Of a stretch of DNA of 5,669 nucleotides, positions 1 through 5,498 are shown piece after piece. The notes beneath the pieces are model-generated. The model saw only the letters and a list, made by a program, of their open reading frames with translations. It was not told where the DNA came from and made no database searches. The translations under genes and the position numbers were made by a program. Origin of the DNA: Caldisericota bacterium (GTDB lineage: Bacteria > CAIJMQ01 > JAADFP01); NCBI GenBank assembly GCA_013152825.1, contig JAADFP010000087.1, positions 1 through 5,669 of the forward strand, read 5' to 3'. Within the stretch, counting starts at the first letter, position 1, and the number at the start of each line of letters is the position of its first letter.

Positions 1-627
1 ATTATGGGAGTGGTGGAATTTTGCGGGTTGGAGTTTAGAGTGAAGGAGGGTGCCTTTACCCCTCGTCAGGATACCGAAGTTCTGGTGGAATTTGCCCGGG
101 AAGTGCTGCCCGATAGAAAAGGGAGAATACTGGATTTATGTTGCGGGGTGGGTAACATCGGCTTGAGTTTAGCTTACCTGAACGGAGTGGATGTGGTAGG
201 AGTGGATATTCTTTCTCGCTCCATAGAGTTAAGTAATGAAAATGCAGTGCGGCTGGGAGTGAGAGAAAAGGCAGAATTTATAAAAGGGGATATGTTTTCT
301 TTCCTTGAAGAAGTTAGTGATAAATTCTCCCTTATTGTTTCCAATCCTCCCTATATCCCGGAAGAAGATAAACCTCTTCTGCCATTGGAGGTGATAAATG
401 AACCAGAAGTTTGCTGGAATGGGGGAGAAAGGGGAATGAAGTTCTATCCAGGTATAATATATGAAGGTATTGAGAAAATATCTTCTCCCGGGTATATAAT
501 ACTTGAGGTGGGAGAGCAACAGGCAGAAGAGGTAAGGAAGTTGATGGAAAAGGCAGGCCTGAAAGAAACCGGGGTGAAAAGAGATTCTGGTCATAGAGAG
601 CGTATGGTCTGGGGAAAGAAAACTTAA
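1..627 (+). CDS. prmC: PrmC/HemK release factor glutamine methyltransferase, 5' partial
   Basis: This is the C-terminal catalytic domain of PrmC, the SAM-dependent enzyme that methylates the glutamine of the GGQ motif in peptide release factors RF1/RF2 in the cytoplasm. Numbering from the ATG at 4, the visible motifs are PRQDTE at 20-25 (the family's PRpeTE), the SAM-binding motif DLCCGVGN at 44-51, an acidic VDI at the end of the next strand, and the diagnostic catalytic NPPY at 114-117 followed by IP. The C-terminus (GHRERMVWGKK) matches the family's end. Full-length PrmC is about 280 residues with an N-terminal helical domain that is absent here. The frame is open to the left edge, and the residues I-M-G-x-x-E-F-x-G-L match the family's internal Y-I-L-G-x-x-E-F-x-G-L. 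The ATG at 4 is therefore most likely an internal Met, and the true start lies outside the window. It precedes the secretion operon in the same direction, but there is no evidence of a functional link. Confidence 0.92.
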   Translation: MMGVVEFCGLEFRVKEGAFTPRQDTEVLVEFAREVLPDRKGRILDLCCGVGNIGLSLAYLNGVDVVGVDILSRSIELSNENAVRLGVREKAEFIKGDMFSFLEEVSDKFSLIVSNPPYIPEEDKPLLPLEVINEPEVCWNGGERGMKFYPGIIYEGIEKISSPGYIILEVGEQQAEEVRKLMEKAGLKETGVKRDSGHRERMVWGKKT

Positions 628-640
628 GGGAAGAGAGAGG

Positions 641-703
641 ACTCAGGATGCAGGACGCAGAATGGAGGAAATCATGAATCATGAATTGTGTATCATGTAT
701 CGA
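641..703 (+). repeat. Degenerate heptamer array, nine units, at the gspG 5' end
   Basis: Nine consecutive 7-nt units can be laid out without a gap. The first four resemble ATGCAGG/ACGCAGA (641-668) and the next five resemble GAATCAT/GTATCAT (669-703). Units differ at one to three positions, but the 7-nt period is kept. The GGAGG ribosome binding site of gspG (664-668) is in the fourth unit and the preferred ATG (674) begins in the fifth, so the array runs from the intergenic space into the prepilin leader. Seven is not a multiple of three, so this is not a protein repeat. Confidence 0.7.
664..668 (+). promoter_or_regulatory. Ribosome binding site deciding the gspG start
   Basis: GGAGG lies 5 nt before the ATG at 674. 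The upstream in-frame ATG at 662 has only AGGA (652-655) before it and overlaps this site, so 674 is preferred as the start. Confidence 0.6.
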
Positions 704-1156
704 TCTTACCATTCACTGCCCGTTAATGGTAAGAAGGGGTTTACCCTGATAGAAGTTCTCGTGGTGGTGGTAATCCTGGGAATACTGGCTACGCTGGTGG
801 TCCCCAAGATAATGGAAAGGCCGGAACAGGCCAGGCGGATGAAGGCAGTAATCCAGATTAAAAACTTTGAGACAGCTCTGAAACTCTTCAAGCTGGATAA
901 TGGATTCTATCCTTCCACGGAACAGGGGCTGGAAGCACTGGTGCAGAAACCCACTACCGGTAAGATACCCCAGAACTGGAGAGAAGAAGGGTATCTGGAA
1001 GGGAAGAAGGTCCCCCTGGATCCCTGGGGAAACCCCTATATATACATCTCCCCGGGCCTACATGGCGACTTTGATATTATCTCCTATGGAAGGGATGGAG
1101 CAGAAGGGGGAGAAGGCTATGATGCGGATATCACTTCCTGGGAAATAAATGAATAG
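674..1156 (+). CDS. gspG: Type II secretion major pseudopilin GspG
   Basis: This is the main subunit of the periplasmic pseudopilus that pushes folded substrates through the outer-membrane secretin. From the ATG at 674 it is 160 residues: a basic leader of 22 residues ending in GKKG, the prepilin peptidase cleavage site G22/F23, Glu at mature position 5 (FTLIE), and a hydrophobic helix that anchors the protein before assembly. The mature protein is 138 residues, normal for GspG. Further hallmarks are the YPSTEQGLEALV segment, DPWGNPY, and the C-terminal SYGRDG...GGEG.DADI loop, which corresponds to the calcium-binding loop of PulG/GspG. In-frame ATGs at 662, 674 and 695 are possible starts; 674 has the best ribosome binding site, and all give the same mature protein. 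The leader is partly encoded by a heptamer repeat array. The gene overlaps the annotated gspH start by 8 nt. Confidence 0.95.
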   Translation: MNHELCIMYRSYHSLPVNGKKGFTLIEVLVVVVILGILATLVVPKIMERPEQARRMKAVIQIKNFETALKLFKLDNGFYPSTEQGLEALVQKPTTGKIPQNWREEGYLEGKKVPLDPWGNPYIYISPGLHGDFDIISYGRDGAEGGEGYDADITSWEINE

Positions 1157-1739
1157 TTTTCTTTTTAGTTTCAGAAAGATAAGAAACAGGCAAGATTTTT
1201 CCCTCGGCTCTTCGAGCGATGAAGAAGAGAAAAAGCAAACTTTGCTCAAAGTTAAAGATCTTCCGAAGAACATTTCACCTCACACCTCACAACTCACAAC
1301 TTATAACTTAAGAAATGGCTTTACTCTTCTGGAAATTCTCATAGTTTTAAGTATTGTGGTATCAATCCTGGGAATATTTTCTTTCCGCTACTGGAAGGGG
1401 GAACAGATTTCCCTGAATAAAGAAAAAAACAGGTTGTCCCTGGTTATAAAATACTATTTCTACAAGGCATATGCGGAAAAGAGGGACTTTGATGTGGAAG
1501 TTAGCTCGGATGTTTTCTCCATCAGAGAGGGAGAAAAAGTAGTTTACCGCAGGAAATTCCCCTCTTATATCCAGGCGGAAGCAGGGGAAAGCACGACGGA
1601 TACCTTTCTTATTTCTCATAAAGGTTATGTCACCCCGTTCGCTTTCATCCTGAGAAATAAAGAAGGCAATACCCTTCCCCTTACCATCACCCCCCTGGGG
1701 AGGGTGGAGGGGAGCGAGGGGGAAGAGTTTAGACCTTAG
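1149..1739 (+). CDS. gspH: Minor pseudopilin, GspH-like, with unusually long leader
   Basis: This is a minor pseudopilin of the T2SS. NGFTLLEILIVLSIVVSI (from residue 56) is a class III leader junction: cleavage after G57, F at +1, Glu at +5, then a hydrophobic helix. The assignment to GspH rests on its place between gspG and gspI, its mature size (139 residues) and a beta-rich C-terminal domain ending in an ITPLGRVE strand; GspH is the most divergent pseudopilin. The start is uncertain. The ATG at 1149 overlaps the gspG stop and has only a weak upstream GGGA, giving a 57-residue leader where 5-30 is usual. The only other ordinary in-frame start is TTG at 1242 (26-residue leader). ATT at 1272 would give 16 residues. 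Residues 42-53 are encoded by a heptamer array, and residues 1-41 show no pilin-like features, so much of the leader may be untranslated. The stop codon lies in a second heptamer array. Confidence 0.8.
   Translation: MNSFLFSFRKIRNRQDFSLGSSSDEEEKKQTLLKVKDLPKNISPHTSQLTTYNLRNGFTLLEILIVLSIVVSILGIFSFRYWKGEQISLNKEKNRLSLVIKYYFYKAYAEKRDFDVEVSSDVFSIREGEKVVYRRKFPSYIQAEAGESTTDTFLISHKGYVTPFAFILRNKEGNTLPLTITPLGRVEGSEGEEFRP
1273..1307 (+). repeat. Degenerate heptamer array, five units, in the gspH leader
   Basis: Five back-to-back 7-nt units follow the pattern T(C/T)(A/T)(C/T)A(A/C)C. The third and fourth are identical (TCACAAC), and the neighbours include TCACACC and TTATAAC. A less similar TTAAGAA follows. 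The array ends 9 nt before the codon for the conserved G57 (1317-1319) and lies in the region cut off by prepilin peptidase, if it is translated at all. Confidence 0.75.
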
Positions 1740-1755
1740 ACTTTAGACGATAGAC
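1728..1755 (+). repeat. Degenerate heptamer array, four units, across the gspH stop
   Basis: Four 7-nt units of the form NNTAGAC (TTTAGAC, CTTAGAC, TTTAGAC, GATAGAC) are contiguous. The TAG of the second unit (1737-1739) is the gspH stop codon, so the array begins inside the coding sequence and its first bases encode the last residues (FRP). Confidence 0.8.
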
Positions 1756-1761
1756 TGGGAA

Positions 1762-1782
1762 AACAGTAAACAGTGAATAGTG
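1762..1782 (+). repeat. Degenerate heptamer array, three units
   Basis: Three contiguous units, AACAGTA, AACAGTG and AATAGTG, follow the previous array after 6 nt. They keep the 7-nt period with a different unit sequence. Confidence 0.65.
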
Positions 1783-1868
1783 ATTAAGTGGGTAAGGGAA
1801 ATAAGAGAGGCACAGAGGGGGAAGAGAAGAAATGAGGAGAGGGGAGGCTGGATATCCTGGGGAGTTTT

Positions 1869-1889
1869 ATCCTGACCTCGGCTCAGGGT
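1869..1889 (+). terminator. Weak hairpin with T-rich tail in the gspH-gspI gap
   Basis: CCTGA at 1871-1875 can pair with TCAGG at 1883-1887, extended by a U-G and an A-U pair to a 7-bp stem with a 7-nt loop. TTTATTT follows at about 1889-1895. The T tract is interrupted and the stem is short, so this is at most a weak terminator or attenuator and could be chance. If active it would lower transcription of gspI to gspM relative to gspG and gspH. Confidence 0.2.
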
Positions 1890-1892
1890 TTA

Positions 1893-1920
1893 TTTAGAGT
1901 TTAGGGTTTGGAGTTTAAAA
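1893..1920 (+). repeat. Degenerate heptamer array, four units, before gspI
   Basis: Four contiguous 7-nt units, TTTAGAG, TTTAGGG, TTTGGAG and TTTAAAA, end 3 nt before the TTG start candidate of gspI. The third unit carries GGAG (1910-1913), the only ribosome-binding-site-like sequence near that start. Confidence 0.75.
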
Positions 1921-1923
1921 AAA

Positions 1924-2265
1924 TTGGGATTTGAGATGAAATCCGGCTTTACCTTGCTTGAAGTATTGATTTCCCTGGCCATAGTGGGTATTCTCATTGT
2001 GGTAATACTGGAAAGCGAAAATCTCAACCTGAAAGTGCGGGAAAATTCTTCCCTTTATACAAGTCTTCTCCTTTCCGGTAATGATTTGCTTTCCCGGGTG
2101 CTCAGCGGAGAGAAGATTTCTTCTCTCCAGGGAGAAGAGGGATGGGAGGTAGAGGAGGAAAAGGCTGACTATGGTGAAAAAGTAGAGATGAAAGTTGGCA
2201 AACCTTCTGGTCCCTGGTTGATTCTTCATACCTATGTAGAAAAAGGGACAGATTATAAGTTTTAA
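1924..2265 (+). CDS. gspI: Minor pseudopilin GspI
   Basis: GspI is a minor pseudopilin that, with GspJ and GspK, forms the tip that starts pseudopilus assembly in the inner membrane. The sequence has a short leader ending KSG, cleavage before FTLLEVLISLAIVGI, Glu at +5 and a hydrophobic helix, then a small domain. At 113 residues it is within the usual GspI range of about 110-130. Two starts are plausible. TTG at 1924 has GGAG (1910-1913) 10 nt upstream. ATG at 1936 gives a more compact MKSG leader but lacks a clear ribosome binding site. Both give the same mature protein. It follows a 184-nt gap and is 2 nt from gspJ. Identity rests on position between H and J plus size; the soluble domain is not distinctive by eye. 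Confidence 0.82.
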   Translation: MGFEMKSGFTLLEVLISLAIVGILIVVILESENLNLKVRENSSLYTSLLLSGNDLLSRVLSGEKISSLQGEEGWEVEEEKADYGEKVEMKVGKPSGPWLILHTYVEKGTDYKF

Positions 2266-2267
2266 CC

Positions 2268-2852
2268 TTGCATAAAATAAAGAAATTACTCCAGAAGTCC
2301 GCGCAGGGGTTCACTCTGCTGGAAATACTCATTGCCACGGCAATTTTCCTGGTGCTCATAGTGGCGCTTTATTCTGCTTATGCCCAGGTGATAAAAACCA
2401 GGGAGATAACCTCCTTTAGAGGGGAAGAAGAGTTCTACGTTCGCCTTCTTGTTCAGAGATTAAATCAGGAACTATCCTCGCTGGTATTTAATCCCGGGGG
2501 GTTGGCTACTTCTTTTGAAGGGGAGAACGATACTCTTTCCTTCTATACGGATGCTTATTCTCTTTACTACCCGGCAAATCCCCTTACCCGTGTCTCCTAT
2601 TTCCGGGAGGAGAACAAGGTCTATCGGGAGGAGTTTCCCTACCTTTCCCTGCAGGAAGAGGAAAGTAAAAAGTTTGTTATCCTGGAAAAGGTGGAAGAGC
2701 TGGAGTTTTCTTATTTCGATGGCAGAAGGTGGCAGGATAAATGGGAGAAAAAAGATACTGTGCCTTTGAGAGTAAAGATGAAGATCAAGGTGAACGGAGT
2801 CTCCTATTCTACTTCTTTTTACCTGCCCCTGGGAGGGAAAATTGAAAAATAA
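2268..2852 (+). CDS. gspJ: Minor pseudopilin GspJ
   Basis: GspJ is a minor pseudopilin of the I-J-K tip complex. From TTG at 2268 it is 194 residues: a basic 14-residue leader (KIKK...QKSAQG), cleavage before FTLLEILIATAIFLVLIVAL with Glu at +5, then a large beta-rich domain. That domain contains the GspJ-like pattern of an electron-poor 'GENDTLSFYTD' strand, a 'RVSYF...NKVYREE' pair and an 'ELEFSYFDGRRWQDKW' segment near residues 144-160, which is typical of the family. No ATG start is available between the gspI stop and the conserved Phe. The TTG lies 2 nt after the gspI stop without a nearby ribosome binding site, so it is probably translated by coupling to gspI. Its 3' end overlaps gspK by 11 nt. 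Confidence 0.88.
   Translation: MHKIKKLLQKSAQGFTLLEILIATAIFLVLIVALYSAYAQVIKTREITSFRGEEEFYVRLLVQRLNQELSSLVFNPGGLATSFEGENDTLSFYTDAYSLYYPANPLTRVSYFREENKVYREEFPYLSLQEEESKKFVILEKVEELEFSYFDGRRWQDKWEKKDTVPLRVKMKIKVNGVSYSTSFYLPLGGKIEK
2832..2836 (+). promoter_or_regulatory. Ribosome binding site deciding the gspK TTG start
   Basis: GGAGG inside the 3' end of gspJ lies 5 nt before the TTG at 2842. It supports a non-ATG start that gives the expected short basic leader MKNKRG. Confidence 0.6.
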
Positions 2853-3810
2853 AAGGGGAATAGCCCTGATAATGGTTTTAATTTTTCTTTTCCTCATATC
2901 TGCGCTAATCATGGAGAATACTGTTTCTTCCAATTTGAAACTGGAGCTCTTGACCTCTTCCCGCGCCTACTTGCAGGCCTATTCCCTGGCCTGGGGTGGA
3001 ATAAATTACGGGCTGGGAGTGCTGGCACAGGATGATGATTTAAGGGTTGATTGGCTGGGAGAGGAATGGGCACAGGGGCCGTTTGAGCAGGAGGAAAGCG
3101 AAGGCAGAGTAAAGGTATGGATTGAAGATGAAATGGGCAGGATAAATGTAAACAGGCTGGGGAAAGCAAAGAAGCAGGAAAGGAGGGACAGGATTGAACA
3201 GCTACTGGAGCTTTGCGATTTATTGCATACTCCGTATTCTTTTGTCCCTGCCCTCATTGACTGGATAGACGCGGATAAAGAGGTTACTGTTCTGCCCTTT
3301 GTTACCGGAGAGAATGAAGGGGCAGAGGATGAATATTATACCTATCTTGATAACCCTTATCCGGCAAAGAACCTTCCCCTGGAAGTTCCGGCAGAGATTC
3401 TCTGGGTAAAGGGGATGGACGAGGAAAAGTGGCAGGGCAGCAAGAAAACGCCGGGATGGAGAGAACTGCTCACTCTCTGGGGAAATGGTAAGGTAAACCT
3501 AAACACGGCTCCTTTTTCTGTGCTCAAGGCTACTTTGCAGGTTTATTCTTCCGAAGTTATTGGCGATGATCTGGTAGAAGAGATGTTAGAAGCGAGGAAG
3601 AATAATCCTTTCCTTAAGGTAGAAGACCTTTCTCCCTACCTGGATAAAAAAGTGATTTCCCGTTTACGCAGCTCTTCTTTAGTGGGATTTTCCTCTTCTC
3701 TATTTTCTGTAAAAGCAGAAGCCCGGGTAGAAGGAGTAAAGGTGACCATAAAAAGTGTCTGGGAAAGAAAAAGAAATGGATTTCGGGTAAAATATACCCA
3801 ATTAGAATAA
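2842..3810 (+). CDS. gspK: Minor pseudopilin GspK
   Basis: GspK is the largest minor pseudopilin and sits at the very tip of the pseudopilus. From TTG at 2842 it is 322 residues, the family's normal length. The leader MKNKRG is followed by IALIMVLIFLFLISALIME. The absence of Glu at mature position 5 is the known peculiarity of GspK, not a defect. Further family marks are DEMGRINVN at 96-104, LIDWIDAD at 138-145 with GAEDEYY at 160-166 (the acidic, calcium-associated region), the WVKGM segment after it, and NGKVNLNTAP at 215-224, which begins a helix-hairpin-helix-like stretch. The start overlaps gspJ by 11 nt, and the stop TAA shares its last A with the gspL ATG (TAATG), indicating translational coupling on both sides. 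Confidence 0.94.
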   Translation: MKNKRGIALIMVLIFLFLISALIMENTVSSNLKLELLTSSRAYLQAYSLAWGGINYGLGVLAQDDDLRVDWLGEEWAQGPFEQEESEGRVKVWIEDEMGRINVNRLGKAKKQERRDRIEQLLELCDLLHTPYSFVPALIDWIDADKEVTVLPFVTGENEGAEDEYYTYLDNPYPAKNLPLEVPAEILWVKGMDEEKWQGSKKTPGWRELLTLWGNGKVNLNTAPFSVLKATLQVYSSEVIGDDLVEEMLEARKNNPFLKVEDLSPYLDKKVISRLRSSSLVGFSSSLFSVKAEARVEGVKVTIKSVWERKRNGFRVKYTQLE

Positions 3811-4778
3811 TGGGGAAATTGAGTTTTATCTACCTGGACAGGAAAAAGCTGATTCTTTACCAGGAAGAATCTGCCAAGGGGAAAAGAGGAATTGTCAAAA
3901 AAGAAGAAAAAAATATTGCACAATTTCCTATAACTAAAGAAACATGGGAGGAGGTAGTAAGTAAAGATGACTCTGTTTATCTCATCCTTTCTCCTTCCCT
4001 GCTCATTTTTCGCAGACTTTCTCTCCCTTTTGGAGGGGAAAGGAAGATAAAAAAAACCATAAAATACACACTTGAATCTTCTCTTCCTTTTTCTGCCGAA
4101 GAGTTCGAGGTTTTCTATAGCAAAAGGAAAGAAGCAGAGAACTTTTGCCTGGATACCTATATATTCCCCCCCCTGCTTCTACAAACCATAAGAAGCCTGG
4201 GAGAGCTTGCCGTGCTACAGGGAATTTATCTGCTGCCCCATGTGGTGTATGCGTATTTTTCTGTAAAGAGAAACCTGCCTTCCAATTTACTACTCTGGAT
4301 AAGGTACAAAGAAAATTTTCTCTATCTCTACATTAGGGATGGTAAAGCAGGTAAAGCGGGTGAAATTCCCTGGCAGGAGAAAGATTTGAAACGGTATCTC
4401 TTTTCCCGGTCTCCTGCGGAGCAATCTCTTCCCATCTACTTCTGGGGCGAGAAGGAAAAGTGGTTTAATAAACTGCTCTCCCGGGAAGAAATTTCTATCC
4501 AGGAAATCTCTACTCCTTTTTCTGATATTCTTCCCTTAATTATTCCCCGTTGTAGATATGCGCCTAACTTTTACTCTTTTAAACCTGCTTCCACTTTCCC
4601 CTGGAAAGTCACACTTATCCTGATGGTTTTGCTCCTCATCTTTTCTTCCTCGCGCTTAATGGGAGAAGTACTGGCTGGAGAAAAGGATAAGCTTAACAAG
4701 AAAGGAAATGAAAGAGATTTACCTCTCCCTTTTCCCAGATTCTCGCGTAGTAGATCCTCTGATGCAGTTAAAAAGTAA
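3810..4778 (+). CDS. gspL: GspL, N-terminal part (cytoplasmic domain and membrane segment), frameshifted
   Basis: GspL is the bitopic inner-membrane protein that docks the ATPase GspE and pairs with GspM. This frame encodes the cytoplasmic actin-like domain: MGKLSFIYLD at the start, and RRLSLPFGGERKIKKTIKYTLE.SLPF near residues 69-93, the typical GspL 'LP...LE..LP' region. A single membrane segment runs from about residue 266 to 283 after W265. Past about residue 297 the frame no longer looks like GspL (basic, Ser/Pro-rich tail) and stops at 4778. The missing periplasmic domain is in the next frame from about 4708 (separate entry). Joining the two would give about 413 residues, a normal GspL length. 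The frame +1 to this one is closed by a TAA at 4657, so the change lies between about 4660 and 4710. One surplus base among the A-rich codons near 4701-4708 would explain it: a real mutation or a sequencing error. Confidence 0.85.
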   Translation: MGKLSFIYLDRKKLILYQEESAKGKRGIVKKEEKNIAQFPITKETWEEVVSKDDSVYLILSPSLLIFRRLSLPFGGERKIKKTIKYTLESSLPFSAEEFEVFYSKRKEAENFCLDTYIFPPLLLQTIRSLGELAVLQGIYLLPHVVYAYFSVKRNLPSNLLLWIRYKENFLYLYIRDGKAGKAGEIPWQEKDLKRYLFSRSPAEQSLPIYFWGEKEKWFNKLLSREEISIQEISTPFSDILPLIIPRCRYAPNFYSFKPASTFPWKVTLILMVLLLIFSSSRLMGEVLAGEKDKLNKKGNERDLPLPFPRFSRSRSSDAVKK

Positions 4779-5052
4779 GATTAAAGAAAAAGGGGGGAAG
4801 AGTGGTGCTGTGCTGCTGGAGTTGTTAAGGGAGATTTCCCTTAGGTATCCGGGAAAGGAAGTAAGCATAGAAAAAATTATTTTTACCGGAGAGGGAATAA
4901 GCCTGGAAGGCACAATCCCTTCCTATGCTACACTGGACCGCTTTGTAGGAGAATTAAGCAAATCTCCCCGCTTTGGAACCTGGGAGATAGTAAACGCAGA
5001 GAGTAAGAAAGAGGGTAAGGTGAAATTCCACATAAGGAGCCAGGTAAAGTGA
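4708..5052 (+). CDS. gspL: GspL, C-terminal periplasmic domain, in shifted frame
   Basis: This piece is the periplasmic ferredoxin-like domain of GspL. It starts with KEIYLSLFPDSRVVDPLMQL, matching the family's 'iyr..FPd...vvdPr.QL' just after the membrane helix, followed by a LLELLREIS helix and beta strands typical of the C-terminal GspL domain. It is not a plausible independent gene. The ATG at 4708 is inside the conserved segment, AAAGGA is only about 1 nt before it, and alone the product would lack the membrane anchor and stay in the cytoplasm. It is best read as the second half of the gene starting at 3810. Its stop TGA overlaps the gspM GTG start (GTGA, 4 nt). Confidence 0.8.
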   Translation: MKEIYLSLFPDSRVVDPLMQLKSKIKEKGGKSGAVLLELLREISLRYPGKEVSIEKIIFTGEGISLEGTIPSYATLDRFVGELSKSPRFGTWEIVNAESKKEGKVKFHIRSQVK

Positions 5053-5498
5053 GATTCTCAGAAAGAAACACAAGAATATTTCTCTTTCTCTCTGGCTTTA
5101 TCCTTTTCTTTATTATCGGTTTTTTATCCCCCCAGTGGGAAAGGGTGAAATCCTTGAGAAGGGTGCTGGCGAAAGAAAAGAATAACCTGGAGGAGGTTAA
5201 GACCTTATCCCGCCTGATACAAAAGGGGGCTCATGGTAAGTCCCGGGCAGGCTCTCTTTTTTCCCTGATAGAAGATATTGCTAAGAAATCAGGGCTAAGC
5301 GGTAAGATAGAATCCATAAAACCACTGCCTGGAAAGGAAAAAGAAGGAGTAGAAGTCAGGGTGTCCTCTCTTAGGACGAGGGAACTGGTTAAATTCCTTT
5401 ATTTCCTGGAGAAGACCTACAGATTAACGATAAGTAAGGCAAAGATAGAGAAAAATAAAGATGGTAAAACCTTCAACCTGCAGTTGAGTCTTCATTGA
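5049..5498 (+). CDS. gspM: Type II secretion inner-membrane protein GspM
   Basis: GspM is the bitopic partner of GspL in the inner-membrane platform. From GTG at 5049 it is 149 residues, close to the family's usual 150-180. A short cytoplasmic tail (MRFSERNTR) is followed by one membrane helix (about 10-26), a charged coiled-coil-like stretch (about 30-62: WERVKSLRRVLAKEKNNLEEV), and a C-terminal ferredoxin-like domain (LFSLIEDIAKKSGL..KIESIKPL...GVEVRVSSLRTRELVKFLYFLEK) in which the alternation of strand and amphipathic helix is clear. The GTGA overlap with the gspL stop and GGAG at 5037-5040 support this start. Sequence conservation in GspM is low, so topology and position right after gspL carry much of the assignment. 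Confidence 0.87.
   Translation: MRFSERNTRIFLFLSGFILFFIIGFLSPQWERVKSLRRVLAKEKNNLEEVKTLSRLIQKGAHGKSRAGSLFSLIEDIAKKSGLSGKIESIKPLPGKEKEGVEVRVSSLRTRELVKFLYFLEKTYRLTISKAKIEKNKDGKTFNLQLSLH

Noticed and set aside
4..627. A complete, short 207-residue methyltransferase starting at the ATG at 4.
   Set aside because: The residues around this ATG align with an internal PrmC motif and the frame is open to the edge, so it is a truncated view of a longer gene.
641..1920. A CRISPR array as the explanation of the repeats.
   Set aside because: Units are 7 nt, contiguous and degenerate, with no spacers and no cas genes in the window.
2842..2920. Loss of the conserved Glu at mature position 5 in GspK as a defect.
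   Set aside because: GspK characteristically lacks this Glu, so it supports the assignment.
2472..2933. A 153-codon open frame on the minus strand opposite gspJ and gspK, with similar ones opposite prmC and gspK.
   Set aside because: They lie antisense to genes with clear family motifs, encode Phe/Pro/Ser-rich sequence typical of the reverse of purine-rich coding DNA, and lack ribosome binding sites.
662..5498. A type IV pilus or competence pseudopilus instead of a T2SS.
   Set aside because: The G-H-I-J-K-L-M order, the GspG calcium-loop motif, the large GspK and the GspL/GspM pair are specific to type II secretion.
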